A stretch of DNA of 64,000 nucleotides from positions 5,332,001-5,396,000 of the forward strand of contig OY744465.1 in the NCBI GenBank assembly GCA_963556145.1, read 5' to 3'. The translations under genes were made by a program, and so were the position numbers. Origin of the DNA: Hygrocybe punicea (Eukaryota > Basidiomycota > Agaricomycetes > Agaricales > Hygrophoraceae). The notes below the pieces were generated by a model. It did no database searches, was not told the DNA's origin, and saw only the letters and a list, made by a program, of their open reading frames with translations. The number at the start of each line of letters is the position of its first letter. Position 1 is the first letter of the stretch. Shown piece by piece: positions 1-12,289 of this stretch.

Positions 1-1556
1 TGGGTCCATTCCGATCTCGCGGAGGCGGGCAGCGTCAAACATGATTCCAGAACGGGCTTTGAAGCACTCTCGGATCATCCAGCGGAGGGAGATGTGTGCG
101 AGGGTGTTTGGAGTGCCATTGGCGACGGAACCGCCGCCTACGTCTGTGTGTAAAGGGGTAGTCAGCGCGTATACGGGAAGGGGGGGGAGAGAATGGGACT
201 GGACATTACCACAGTGGCAGCCTGCGAACCAGACTTCATCGACATCAGTAGGTTGTCGGGATTGGCTTCTATACATTTCTTCGTACTGCTGGAGGGATGG
301 ACCACGAGAATGATACGAAGGCTTCTTTCCCTCGCCAATGTGGTTGAGGGTGGCAGAGGTGGGAGTGGGGACGTTGGGTGCAGCTGGCGTTGCTGGATCG
401 TGGAACCCGAGTTCGCGTTCCGTTGCGTTCGGCCTGTTCCAGAGGTTTGCTTTGAATTTGGCGCGGTGTTCGTCGAGGGAGACTGCATGGCGGAATGTGC
501 GGACGATGGTGTTGGATGTGGTGAATGGGAGGCTGCGGGGGAAGAAGCCAACCGAGTTGACGGTGTCCCTGAAGAGAAGAGTAAGTAAGGGGTGGTGGAG
601 TGATGCGGTGAGACTTTTACCAGACGCCTATGAATTCGATGTCGACGTCGATTGAAAATGCACGTTTGAATGCGGTGGATTGGCGCCAGCCGACGTCGTC
701 TGCACGAGTGTACATTTTGTAGGCAAAGGGGACTTGCTCATAGTTGAACGCGGGGAGGAGGCCAACCTAAGTTAAGGGAGGGTTAGTATGTAGCATGTAG
801 CATTGGGGTTTGGGCAATCTGGTTACCTTGTGGAGCATGCCCGCAAGGGCACGAGCAGTATAAGCGCCGCGGGAAAAGCCGAAAATGCATATTCGGTCGC
901 CAGCATCATCTGGAAGGAATCAATGAGAAGGAAAAGAAAAAGGAAGAGCTGATTTACAATTTTGCATGAGAAATTCGTAACCGCCTGGAAGGAGAGGATG
1001 AGAGAAGGGGCGGGGAGAAGAGGAAGGGGGTACTGGCTTATGACATGGTTGTTGAGGGACCAGGCGAACATTTCATCGAGGGTCTGATCGAGGGAGGTAA
1101 GAATGAGGGCTGTGAGAGGATAGAAGGGGAAACCTTTGAAAATTTTGAAGCGAATGGGGTAGCGATTTCTGGGGAGGTGTATGTGCCGATGCCAGCCTGT
1201 GAGAAAAAAGATGAGGAAGATGATGGCGACGATGAGAATAAGGGGCGGAGGTCACTTGATAGTAGACCATTTGCTTTGAACGGTCGTCTTTTTTGAGGAA
1301 GGAAAAGAGCTGAACGATGTTTGAGTTCTGCGAGCGACATCGACATCATCAGCGGGGGGTCGGGCGGGGAGAAGACAGGAAAGAAGAGGAACAGCACGTC
1401 ATCGTCGAACTGGTCACCGGTTCCGTCGAAGCAGAGGACGAGCGTTCGGTTTGTGTGCACGGGCGGTATGATCGTCAGATCTGAAACGGGGACGACCGTC
1501 ACGGCTGTGGCAGAGGACGGTGAGACCGTGTGCCCGACCATGGCGATGGCAGACAT
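1..1556 (-). CDS. DUF2235 (Tle1-like) alpha/beta-hydrolase, 3' end cut by window edge
   Basis: Multi-exon gene read on the minus strand. The first exon carries the family signature LVLCFDGTGDQFDDD; later exons give GIGTYTSPEIATPFASKF, then GFSRGAYTARALAGMLHK (the GxSxG nucleophile elbow, about 866-880), then FRHAVSLDEHRAKF, and finally WFAGCHC joined across an intron to DVGGG, which carries the acidic catalytic residue. These are the hallmarks of the DUF2235 / type VI lipase effector Tle1-like hydrolases, which in fungi are mostly uncharacterised predicted lipases or phospholipases. At least six short GT-AG introns break the frame and no stop is seen in the exons. I chose the ATG at 1556 (MSAIAMVGHTV); an in-frame ATG at 1607 lies in a TATATATAAAA stretch more like a promoter. 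The C-terminus runs off the window. It is divergent from the Ppo gene. Substrate unknown. Confidence 0.88.
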
Positions 1557-1699
1557 GTTCGGTGGGACAAGTTTTGGTGCGAAAAGTTTTATATATATAT
1601 TTTCCATTTCAGGAACGGTTGATCGGCACGTTTTATCTCCGCGTTCCTGATGCTATCTCATACTTTTATACCCACCGGCCATGCACATCGCACACACCC
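1557..1699. promoter_or_regulatory. Short divergent promoter between DUF2235 and Ppo genes
   Basis: Only 143 bp separate the two start codons, so both genes must draw on overlapping control sequence. A TATA-rich run (TTTATATATATATTTTCC, about 1589-1606) lies here. Shared regulation is inference. Confidence 0.5.
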
Positions 1700-4600
1700 A
1701 TGTCTGCTTTCAAGAACATCCAAGCCCTCTTCGACGCCACACACCGTTCCTCCCGTTCCCTCCCTGCAACAATCGACGGCCGCTACGACTACGAAGTCGA
1801 CCAGAACACCCCCCGTCGTCGTGCTGCTGCCCACTCCACAATCACTAACCTGCTAAAGCGTATCCACCACTACGAACACGCTTCTCTCCCCCGTATCGAT
1901 CACGCCATCGTAACCCTTTTGCTTCTCTCTTTCATTCCTGTCCTAATGCTCACCTCCGTCTCAGGGTGGTCTATACGACCAATTTTTACACCCAAACGCG
2001 ATCGACGACAGAAAAGGTCTCGTATGTACCATCCCTCGCTCGATCCCTCCCTTATAATCTGACATCCACACACACTCACAGTTCTCAGACCTCCTCGGCG
2101 TTCTCTCCTCTGCAATCCCAGATGACCCTGGCGTGCCTGAATTGGAAGCAGGAGCAGTAAGCCTCCTCTACAACACCGTCCCACACCCTCCAGCTGCCTT
2201 CCTCGGAAACGCCCACTGCTTCCGCGCTGCAGATGGTGGTGGAAATTCTCTCCTGAACCCAGATATCGGCCGTGCCGGCACTTCCTATGCTCGCAGCGTG
2301 CAACCTCAGTTCTCCACTCCCCCATCCGCTCTCCCAGACCCAGGTCTCATCTTTGATACTCTCCTCAAAAGACGCACTGGCGATGTAACGTCTCTTTATC
2401 CGCCCCGCCTTCCTCTTTGCCTCACCCTTCCTCTCTAGATCCGCGACCACCCCGCTGGATCCTCCAGCTTCACCTTCGCCTTTGCAACACTCGTCACACA
2501 CTCCGTATTCCGGACAAACCTCCAAGACTGGTCAAAAAACGACACCAGCTCTTATCTCGACCTCAGCCCTCTGTACGGCCCAAGTTCGTCTCTCATTTCC
2601 ACCCCCCCATCACTCTCTCCCACTCACTCACAATCTCCCATTCCTCACCAAACAGACCAAGAAGCCCAGGACCTCGTCCGGGACAAATCTCAAGGACGCG
2701 GACTCCTCTATCCAGACACCTTCTCCGAAGACCGCCTCGTATTCCTCCCTCCCGCAGCAAGCGCCATCCTCGTCCTCTTTTCTCGTAACCACAACGTATA
2801 TTACAACTTTTCCCCATATCTAACCAAACAAAAAAAAACTCACCACACACCTTTCTTCTCTTTTAGTACATCGCCAAACGTCTCCTCCAGATCAACGAGC
2901 GGAACCTCTGGAAAGAGGACCCTCTTCCGGAAGCGGGCACACAAAAATTCATCGATCAAGACGAGCAGATATTCCAGACCGCTCGCCTCATCAAGTAAAT
3001 CATTTTTCCTTCCCCCCATGCCATATAACTGATTCTCACCCTCTTTCCACAACAGCTGCGGCCACTTTATGAGCGTCATCATCGGTGACTACGCCGCCGG
3101 TTTCCTCGGCCTATCCAGTAACCAATTCTGGGATATCCCAGCTTTCCAAGTCAGTCTTGCATACCCTTCATTTCTTCTTCTTCTTCACCCCCATAAAATT
3201 AAAATAAAATAAAATAAAATAAAAACTGATTCATAAACGCACGTGTAACACACTCTCACCAGGAAATGAAGACGAAAGACGGTCGCACCGTACAGCGTGG
3301 CCAGGGGAACCACGTCAGCGTCGAGTTCAACATGGTTTATCGTGTATGTTCTTCCTCTCTCTCCCCTCTCTCTTGTGTAAGCATCACGCTGACAAACCGC
3401 TTCCAATTACCCCCTCCCCCTCTCCCTGCAGTGGCACGCCACACTTTCGGAGCGTGACGCCAGATGGACAGAAGATGTCTTGAGCGAGGTATTCGACGGC
3501 AAGGCATTCGACAAGGCGAGTGAAAAAAAAAACCCCCCTTTCCCTATCCGAGCTGACGACTATCAAATACACCCCATTGTATCACGTATTGTACCGGACA
3601 TAGCTCACGATGGACGATTTCCACATCGCCATGGCCAAACAAATGGCAAAGCTCGCAAAGCTCAGTCCATCACCTAAAGAACGAACATTTGCCAAGTACG
3701 TCCTCTCCTGTTATTCCCTCTGTTTTTTTTTTTTTTTTTACAACTAATCTAACCCTTTCCCCCCCCCCCCCCCCCCCCTCTTTCTCTCTTTCCCAAAAAA
3801 AAAAAAAAAAGGCTGGAACGCGGCAAAGATGGCTGCTTCTCCGACGACGACCTCGCTCGGATCCTCACGCTCGCGACGGCGACGCCGGGGGGTCAGTGGC
3901 GCGCGCGCGGTACGCCTGTGGCGTTACGGATCGTGGAGATATTGGGGATAGAGCAGGCGAGGAGGTGGGGTGTGTGTACGGTGCGTTTTTGTTTTCTTGT
4001 TGTTGCTGCTGTTCGGTTGTTGTTGTATGAAATGCTGATTTTTATTTATTTATTTATTGTTTTTTAAATTTCGTCAGATGAACGAGTTTCGGAGGTTCTT
4101 GGGTCTTAAAGGTACGTTTCGTGCTGTTGTTGTTGTGGTTGTGGTTGTTGGGAAATAACGATAATGATTACTGCAATCACCAGAATTCGAAAAGTTTGAG
4201 GACTGGAATCCAGACCCAGACATCGCGGTAATTTATTTATTTTTTAATTAATTAATTTTTTCATTTGGCTGATGGGGGCCTTGTAGGATGCTGCCCGCCA
4301 GTTGTACGGGCATGTCAACAATTTGGAACTTTACGTGCGTATTATTTTTTTTTTATCATGGCATGTTCTGGTGAATGATGACATTGGGTTCCACCCTCCT
4401 CTTTTTTTTCTTTCTTTGTTTCTTTCTTCCATTCTTCCATCATTTTTTGCAGCCGGGGCTCCAAGGAGAAGACACGATGCTCGTGAGACCCGGATCATAC
4501 ATCGCAGCTGGGTATACGGTACGTTTCGTGGCCTTTTTTTTTTTCTTTTTTGCGGGCTCGTGATCATCAAGGTGGTGGTTCCTGCGCTAAAATAATAATA

Positions 4601-7430
4601 ATAATATTGTTGTTGTTGACCAGACGACGCGTGCGGTGCTGGGAGATGCAATTGCTATGGTCCGTGGAGACAGGTTCTACACGACCGATTTCACACGTGA
4701 GTCACACCCACATACCCCCTGGCCCTCTCTCTTTTTTGTTATTGATTTTTGATCGCCAAAAAAAAAAACAGCTGGGAACCTCACGGCGTGGGGGTTCCAG
4801 GACTGTAAGCGGGACAAGAATAATGGAGGGTTTGGTGGTGAGAGTAAGTCTATACCCTTTTGCTTTTGTGATGTGTGTGTGTGCTGATGTCCCACCCCCT
4901 CCCCCACCCCTCTCTCTCCCCGTCAGTGCCGAAACTCTTGATGCGTACGCTGCCACGACACTACCCACATGTAAGCACACATCCCCCCTTTTATATCTCA
5001 TTCTCCCACCCACTCCAAAACGAACGAACGAACGGACTAACAAAAAAAAAAACACGAACAACAGAACAACGTATATGGCTTATTCCCCTTCTTCACGCCC
5101 GAGCGCATGAAGTTGGAGCTGGATAAACAGCACTTGCTGGCACGATACGAGTCGGATCCACCTGAAACTAGCGCTGTGCCGACGGTGCTGAACACGATTG
5201 GGGGGATCAGGTATGTGTTTAAGGATGGGGTGCGGTTTAAGAATGTTTGTGATGATGAGGATGTGATGGGGTTGGGGAAGGGGAAGGGGGTCGGGTTTGG
5301 GCCTGTGTGGGCTGGGAGTGGGGATAGGTTGATGGTGAGTGTCTGACACTCTTTTTTTCTCTCTCTCTCTTTTTTTCCTTTTTCCTTTCTTTTTTTCCTT
5401 TTGATGACATGCGGGTGCTGATGGACGAGTGTGCGTGTGTGTGTGTAGGCGCAAGAGCTGTTGCGGACAACGAAAAAGCTCCCCGAGTACCGCGAATGGT
5501 TCCGCCAGAGCGCGGAGCGTAAGATCAAGATTAAATCATGGAGGTGTGTTTTTTTTTCATCGTGTATGTTATTTATTACACAACTCACACACTGTTGTAT
5601 TATTATTTTATAGCTATGGTGACTGGGTCCCTGGCAAGTTTGTCGATGTTGTTACGCATGTGATAAATGGTTCTGTGGTGGATTGGGCGGCTGAGAACTT
5701 GGTACGGCCCTTTTTTTTCTCTTCTTTTCTTGTTAGGTCTAAGAGTATAGGATGTTGACGACTTTTTTATATATATGTTATGTATAGTGCGGTATCCCGT
5801 TGAAGACGGAGGGTAATGAATCAGGGTTGTTCACAGAGCCGGAAATTTATGACATGTTTTCCACTTTGGTAAGTCAGATTCGATTGTTCCCTTTTTTTAT
5901 CTGTTTTACTGACGAACGAATTAAACCGGTCCCCCCCCCTCTGATATATGTTAGTTCAAGTATGTGTTTCTTTGTTTTGTGTTGTTTTTTTTTTTGGGCG
6001 GGTGGTTTGCTGAATGAGTTTCTTTCTTTTTTCGTGGATATATAGGGTGATCTTCATGGCGGATCGTGAGCCCGAGCATGAGTTTTCGTTAAGGCACAAG
6101 GCGAAAAAGGCACGCAAAGTGCTGGGAGAGTTGGTTGATAGGGCTATTACGGAGATCGTGCCTGGTGCCGCTTCTGTACGTTTATTTTTTATTTTTTATA
6201 TTTTATTTAAATTTCTTTTGCCTCCCTCTCCCTCTCCATCCCTCTTGCATCTTCTTCTCCTCTCGGTGTTGCCAGCGAAGCTAACTAGCCGTCTCATTCG
6301 CCTGCTCCTCTAGCCTAATGTCCTGGCTAATGTGATGAGCACGTTCGCGAACATGATGTGGCCTACCCCTCGTAAGAAATGCCGCGAGTTTCTTGAACGA
6401 CTCGTGCAGTTCGAACAGCCGCAGGAGACCCTCGTTGCGATGGTCCTAGGGATAGCCGTCTGTACTTCGATGACGGTCACACACTGTGAGTTAGAATCAC
6501 TCTACATTGTTTGTCGTTGCGCGGAAATCAAATATGCGGATTTTTCTTTTTTTTTTCTCCCTTTTCTTGTAGCTGCTGCGGTGGTGGTAGATTTTTACCT
6601 CAAAAAAGAGAAGGAGCGGGAGCGGATCCTGGGACTCGTTGGTAAGGAGGATGCTGCCAGTGCTGAGTTGCTGCTCGGGTATGTCCGTGAAGCATTGCGG
6701 CTCAACCCACCGGTGAGAAGCTGTTTTTACCCACCCTCTTGCCTATCTCCTACTGACGGAAGATACATGTTCACGCAACTCATGCAACTCATTCACTCTC
6801 CACGCTCACTCACGCTTCTTGGATACGCAGTGCGGTGGGTTGTTCCGCGCAGTTGAAGAAGATGCGGAGATTCCTCAGGGAGAAGGGATGCCGTCGGTCA
6901 GTGTTAATAAGGGTGACCGTATCTGGGCGAGCTTCAGGAACGCGCATGTAAACGTAAATGTCCCTGTCCCTCTCACTTTTTGGCTTCTCCTTGTTGATTT
7001 TTTTTGTTTTCTTATTTCTTTCTTTCCCCGTGGCCCCCCCCCCCTTCCTTATCTAGCGAGTTTGCTTCCCAAAGCCAGAGGTCGTGGATCCCACACGGCC
7101 CAAGTCGTTGTATAATCTGAGCATAACGAACTTCCAGGGCTGCCCGGGCCAGGACTTTGTGGAGCAGGTCGTGGCGGAGATCGTCAAGGTGGTGTTTAAG
7201 CTGAAGAATGTGAGGCGGGCGCCGGGAAGTGAAGGCCAGTTGACGATGTTCACGACGGAAGAAAACCAGACAAAGAACAATTGGTATATCACTCCGACGG
7301 GCTCGACGAGTCCGTTCCCGGGGCCTATGCATTTGATGGTGGGTTCCTCTCTTTTTTTGCTTTTTTTTTGGGAGAGATTTGTTATTGATAAATCTTTTTA
7401 TTTTATTTTTGGAATCAGTACGATGATTGA
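1700..7430 (+). CDS. ppo: Psi-producing oxygenase: linoleate dioxygenase (heme peroxidase) fused to P450 domain
   Basis: About 20 exons, roughly 1,000-1,100 residues, starting MSAFKNIQALFDATHRSS. The N-terminal animal-heme-peroxidase-like domain shows LGNAHCFRAADGGGNSL, AGTSYARSV, the distal histidine in FATLVTHSVFRT, and the catalytic Tyr plus proximal His in EFNMVYRWHATLSERD (split by an intron after YR). The C-terminal domain is a P450: ExxR in YVREALRLNPP and the heme-thiolate Cys in NFQGCPGQDFVEQ. The family oxygenates linoleate to a hydroperoxide, which the P450 half may rearrange to a diol; the products are sporulation oxylipins and, in mushrooms, C8 volatiles. The last exon reads HLM-YDD-stop after a GT-AG intron, ending at 7430. 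No internal stop was found across the exons. The exact product (8R or 10R) cannot be told. Confidence 0.9.
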
Positions 7431-8017
7431 AAATGATTTTTTTTTGCTTTGCTGCATGCGGTAGTAGCGAGCGGGTTGGTTTCGAGTTGTCTGATGTTGG
7501 TTTTTTTTCTTGGTTTTTTTTATTTTTATGGGACCACCCATATATTGTGCTCCTTGAGCGCTTGAGCAGCTAGATTGTATGTGCCACGGCTGTGTGCTGT
7601 GCGACTGGGATATTGTTTGTAAAATTGATTTTTTGATCTGGATTTTTTGGTCTTTTGACTGCGAGGATTGACCAAAGCTGTGCTCGGCACTTCGGGATGG
7701 AAATCTATGTTCACTAACATGTATTACCATCCGCTAGGCTGATGTTCGTGCTCTGTCGAAGAGAGCATGATTCGAGGGATAGTCACGAGCGGCGAGCCTA
7801 ACCATCCGCAGTCAGTTGAACACACCCAGAGTCTGAGAACCGGCAGGCACCACCACGATGGGGGAGCTAGGTCAGCAACGTGCAAAGCCAATCATAGGGT
7901 GAGGGGTGATGTTACTTTTTGTGAAGCATCAGGAGGAAACGTCGTGGAGGTATCGTGAAAGGTGGAGGACGTGTTTATGTGTGTACCCGGGTATATTTAT
8001 CGTGTTACTTATGAGCT
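7431..8017. other. Intergenic, no gene seen
   Basis: T-rich 3' flank of the Ppo gene followed by the upstream region of the kinase-like gene. I see no coding pattern or repeat here. Confidence 0.6.
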
Positions 8018-10830
8018 ATGATCGCCCTCGGCTACCACGTCCTTGCTCCTATGTCATCGAGTACATCTTCTGAAGTCGACACAGAACTCCAGGCCTGGTT
8101 ATCCTGGAACCCCCCCCGGCTCATCCCGCCAACTGGCAAGAAACTGTCGCTCAGCACCCGGTCACCGGCGTTCTTCGATAAACACTTTTCAAGCAAGCTC
8201 ATGCTTCGTCGTGTGGAGCGTCTTCCCTCGCTTACGCACGCCATCGCTACCGCCGTCGACTTGGCTATCGCGGCAGCCTCAAGCAATAGTATTCGTCTGC
8301 CACCCCTTTCTTCTCAACTGCGTGATCATCTCGAGGACTTTGAAGTCACGATGACGGACGAGCAAGCTGTGGCCAGCTATTACCAGCTAACCACTGCTAC
8401 ATACTGCGCGCGTGTAGCATCGACTCTCGCACTGCATCCCGGAGCCTCGTCCTCAAGATGGCGTAGCCTTCTTATGTGGACTAAGTCTAGCGTTGTCACC
8501 GGCTACGCAATTGCTGGTGGGTTTCTAAAACTCATTGACCCCCAGGAGGGCGATGATGTGCTTAGGGCCAAGCGTGCATTTTTCCTGGATGCCATGGACG
8601 AGGAAACACGTCGAATATACAACATTATGCTGCGGCGATTTCCGGCCTTAGCCTCCTGGCAGTTCAAGAACCTAGCAGCAAGCGGCCGAGACGTATTGTT
8701 AGCAATTCCGAACCTCTCAAATATGCCAAAGTTCGATTGGACCATGTGCAGCACTGACTCGTGTCTTACATCCCCTCGGCATGAGAAAGAACGCTGCAGT
8801 GTAGAAAGTGTGCGAGTTGGGCCTGATGCGAAAGACCCCCCGTGGAATGTTGCTGTATGCTCATTATACCACTGCTTTCAAGTTTAATGAACGACAGGGA
8901 GGTCGTTAAACCCCTAGCAGCTAGAAACGCCTCAAATCGGGCAATCTTCGGCCTCCGTGCCGTCTACAAGTTCCATACCATCCTCATCGCGAACAAAAGG
9001 AAGCTCTCAGATGCACGTACTTTCCCCAGGGAACGTGGAAGTAGCAACATCCGCGAAACGGACGCGGTGTGGCGAAGGCGAAAATGTTGCCCGTCCATCC
9101 CTCTCGACTTCAAAGATTTCTACTGATCATCGGACAGGCAAACTCTCAATCAAGTATCTTTAAGAAGAGTAGGCTTGTTGCTTCGTTACAACCGAGCTCC
9201 CGGAGGAGTGAGCGGCTAGCTTTGAAGTCCATGCCACGCCCATCGTTGCCTACTAAAACCTCCTCGGGAGGCAAAAAAGAGAAAGGGCTGACTTTGATGT
9301 CCCTGCCGCCCCCACCGTTACCCACGATTTTTGGCAGCCAAAAAAGGGAAACAAAGGCATTGGAGTCCATGCCACCTCCACCGTTATCAAAGGAAACCTC
9401 CCACATTTTTGGAAGCAAGAAAGGAAAAGCAAAGGCATTGGAATCCGACGATGGCAACGATTGGGATGGCGATCCATCTTTCAAAGACAAATACGACTTG
9501 TCCGCACAGAGCATAGTTCAACATGTAAGTAATATGTAATTGTCGGAATCCAAGGCGCTCAGTCATGTTTTTCGACCAGGCATGGGCGCAAGCTGTGCAG
9601 ATAGATGGGACCATCATCGTTATGCAATCTGGCAATTATGAGTTCATTGGCATTCGCCATCGAGCTTCTAATACGTTATATATCTCTTCTCTCATCGAAC
9701 CCGCCACCTGCCAGAATCCAACATACTGGAAACTTCACGTTGGCATATACATCGCGGCGATCCAAGATGCAATGGATAGGGCAAGACAGTTGCTGGATAG
9801 CGGCCAACCTGGCAATGGCGAAGAGCCCTCTGACAGCCACGAAGATCATGACAATGGGGCTGGAGGAATGTCTCGGGGCAGGGACAGTAGTGACCCTGGG
9901 GGTGATCCCGGTAATGGTCACGCAGGCTCTGGCGGCAGTAGCAAAATAGGCGGGAGAGGGAACAGTGGCGGAATGGCAAGCATTGCGGAAAAAAACGTCA
10001 CGAACATGTGCAAAGGGCTGACCACACAGGTATGCTGAATTTTTAGAAGATTCCTGCTGAAACTGACCTCATTATTAGAGAACTATAGACGTAGTCAACC
10101 GCCGCGATGTGGTCCTGCTGTACCTTCAATATGGCATTTATGACTCACCAAAACCCGCTGTATTTCTTCGCTCTTCCCTGCCAATTTTCTCGGTTGACTT
10201 CATTACCAATTTTCCGCGTTCACGGCAACCCATCAATTCCTATCAACTCCACGACTGTCTCACCATTGTACTAAAGTCAGAAATTGGGCACGGCGCAACG
10301 GGTGTGGTTCTTCGTGGTATGCTACATGTGGAAGCTCCAGATGATTATGACTTGCTAGACGTTACTGTCAAGCTTGGGTTTACCCATCGGCAGCAGGAGG
10401 CACTCCGGAATGAATTTGAAACTTATTGCTGGTTGAAGGTGAAGGGGGTGTGCATAGGGATCATAGAACCGCTGGGTCTCTTTGATGACTCGGAGATGGG
10501 TGCTTTGGCTCTTGTCATGCCCTATGCAGGCATTCCACTCACGAAGGGTTTGGTCTTGCCAATTTCTCACCGGTAAGCTTGGAAACAAGCAGGCAATGTT
10601 GGAATTTTTACTGTTTAAACAGGGAAGCAGCACTTGCAACACTTAGAGCAATACATCGAGCTGGCATACTGCATGGAGATCTTCACAGGGACAACCTCCT
10701 CATGGACACTTCAGGACTGACAATCATTGATTTCAGCCATTCACAACGGTGTGATGATCAGGAGGCAAGAGATAAAGAATATTTGCACCTTCAATCCCTC
10801 CTCAAAACAGGTAAAAAGCAACTTGATTAG
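8018..10830 (+). CDS. Fungal protein-kinase-like protein with long N-terminal region; frame break near 8.85 kb
   Basis: The C-terminal part has a kinase fold signature: glycine loop EIGHGATGVVLRG, a lysine in VTVKLGF, then after an intron (10574-10621) the catalytic loop HGDLHRDNLLMD and IIDFSHSQ, where DFS replaces the usual DFG. An upstream block (from about 9580, AWAQAVQIDGTIIVMQSG then YEFIGIRHRASNTLYISSLI) follows the pattern of a large mushroom family of kinase-like proteins, joined by an intron at about 9526. The linker 9190-9520 is rich in Pro, Lys and Ser. The first exon (289 codons) stops at 8885 and I could not find a clean join to the next block; a second frame reads LLYAHYTTAFKFNERQGG over the same stretch, so either an intron is missed or an indel has broken the gene. 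Stop TAG at 10828. Substrate unknown. Confidence 0.6.
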
Positions 10831-11270
10831 ATACACAGCCAGATGATTTGGTTGTGCTCAGTGTGGCCCAAAAATAATATACTACAGGGTGAAATAATTG
10901 AGACCTGGGCTTGAAAGTGGCCTGAGAAACTGTGTGTCAATTCCTGAAGTAAATAAGCATTCTTGGAATGTTGCAGGAAGCTTAGGATGTTACATCAATT
11001 CAGTGCAGATCTTTATCAATGCTGAGTGTGGTAAACTAGGTGGGAGGAGGGATGAGATGAAGAGGGGATGAGCTCAGATTGCAAAGGAGATGGAGCGCCA
11101 GCACAGAGTGTGACGGAGGTCTGGTTGATGGTCAGGAACAGGATGAGACCAAATTTGTGCTAGGCACCGCTTGGCTTTGGCGTCAGCACCAAATCGCTTT
11201 CACCCTCAGCACCAAACTCGCTTAACACAGAGCCTGGATCCGGTCAGTGCCCAGGCTACATGGTCGTCAG
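10831..11270. other. Intergenic, no gene seen
   Basis: Sequence between the kinase-like gene and the 3' end of the minus-strand Plavaka companion. No coding frame holds across it. Confidence 0.5.
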
Positions 11271-12126
11271 TAAGCCCTCCAATAGCTTTGTCTTGGACAC
11301 GCTTGGCCTATTTCCACTTGTCTTTCAAGCCACTAGCAAGGGGTGGAACGGCACTGGTAAAGATAAACACGTGTTCATCAACACGTTGACACGCTCGATA
11401 CCCATCACTCACCTTTTCTGGACAGCTTTCCTCTTCGCCTTGGTCACTTGGGCTCGTAGTGCCCGCTGTGTGGGCTTGCGGGCCTGCTGTAGAGGCTGGG
11501 TATGTTTCAATCATTCTGATCAAAAGATATCTCATTCTTACCTTTCCTTTTCTCTCTGCACTGGCAGTATCACTGTCATCATCGCCATCTGACACCACCA
11601 TCTCTCCATCACTTTCTGGGGAATCCGAATCTGTGTCACGATCGAAATCCATCAGGTTGGCAAAGCCGTGGGCATGTCACACAATCTTGGTTTGTTGTTC
11701 GACATCCTTTTTTTTCTGATCAATCTCGATTTCTGCCAGGCGATTGACAGCGTTCTTCTTTGCAGCTACAACTGCTGTTTTTGCCGCTGCCTTCACTGCC
11801 TTCGCCGCTGCGATGTCTTCTTTCGTCCGTTTTGTTCTTGTTCCATTGAGGAGGCTGGGATGTTCATTGGTTCGCTTTCGAGGGCCCTTGAGTGGGCTAG
11901 GAGGGGAGGCTGATCTCTGCCAACGGCGTTTCCAAGCCCTGTCCTTGGAAGGTAACAGCTGTTTTTGGGCAGCCATTTCTCCCTCAGAATTGCCTCCGGA
12001 TTCGCTGATGGCGTCATTTGTAATGATTCTTTCAGGGTCTTGTTCTGAGATAGGGACCTTGTCGACATCACCAGGACCAGACTTGGCGTGGGTGCTTGTT
12101 ACACAACGAGTTTTTTTGGGGGGCAT
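11270..12126 (-). pseudogene. Companion ORF of the Plavaka element, broken by one in-frame TGA
   Basis: Reads MPPKKTRCVTSTHAK on the minus strand: a basic, Ala/Lys-rich protein with a run of Arg/Lys (KGPRKRTNEHPS, TRTKRTKEDIAAAKAVKAAA) and then an acidic stretch (DFDRDTDSDSPESDGE). The frame is interrupted by TGA at 11679-11677, after which the same frame continues HAHGFANLMDFDRD, then an intron (donor near 11540) and QARKPTQRALRAQ. It starts 164 bp from the transposase start in head-to-head orientation, so I take it as a second gene of the element. Function unknown; the charged, low-complexity make-up suggests a nuclear or DNA-binding role, which is inference. The 3' end is not determined. 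Confidence 0.6.
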
Positions 12127-12289
12127 TGGTTCAAATGAGTGAAAGTAGTTGGGTTGGTAAAACGAAATGAGTGGAGGAGAAGAAATGAGTGGAGGAAAAA
12201 ACAAGTGGGATGTTGGGATATATTTTGAGGGATGACGTGGCCACGTGATTTGGAAGGTTTTGTCAACTTCCATATTCGCTGTCACTACA

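Noticed and set aside
4302..5588. Frames on both strands in the 4.3-5.6 kb stretch
   Set aside because: They run through introns of the Ppo gene and are mostly homopolymer translations.
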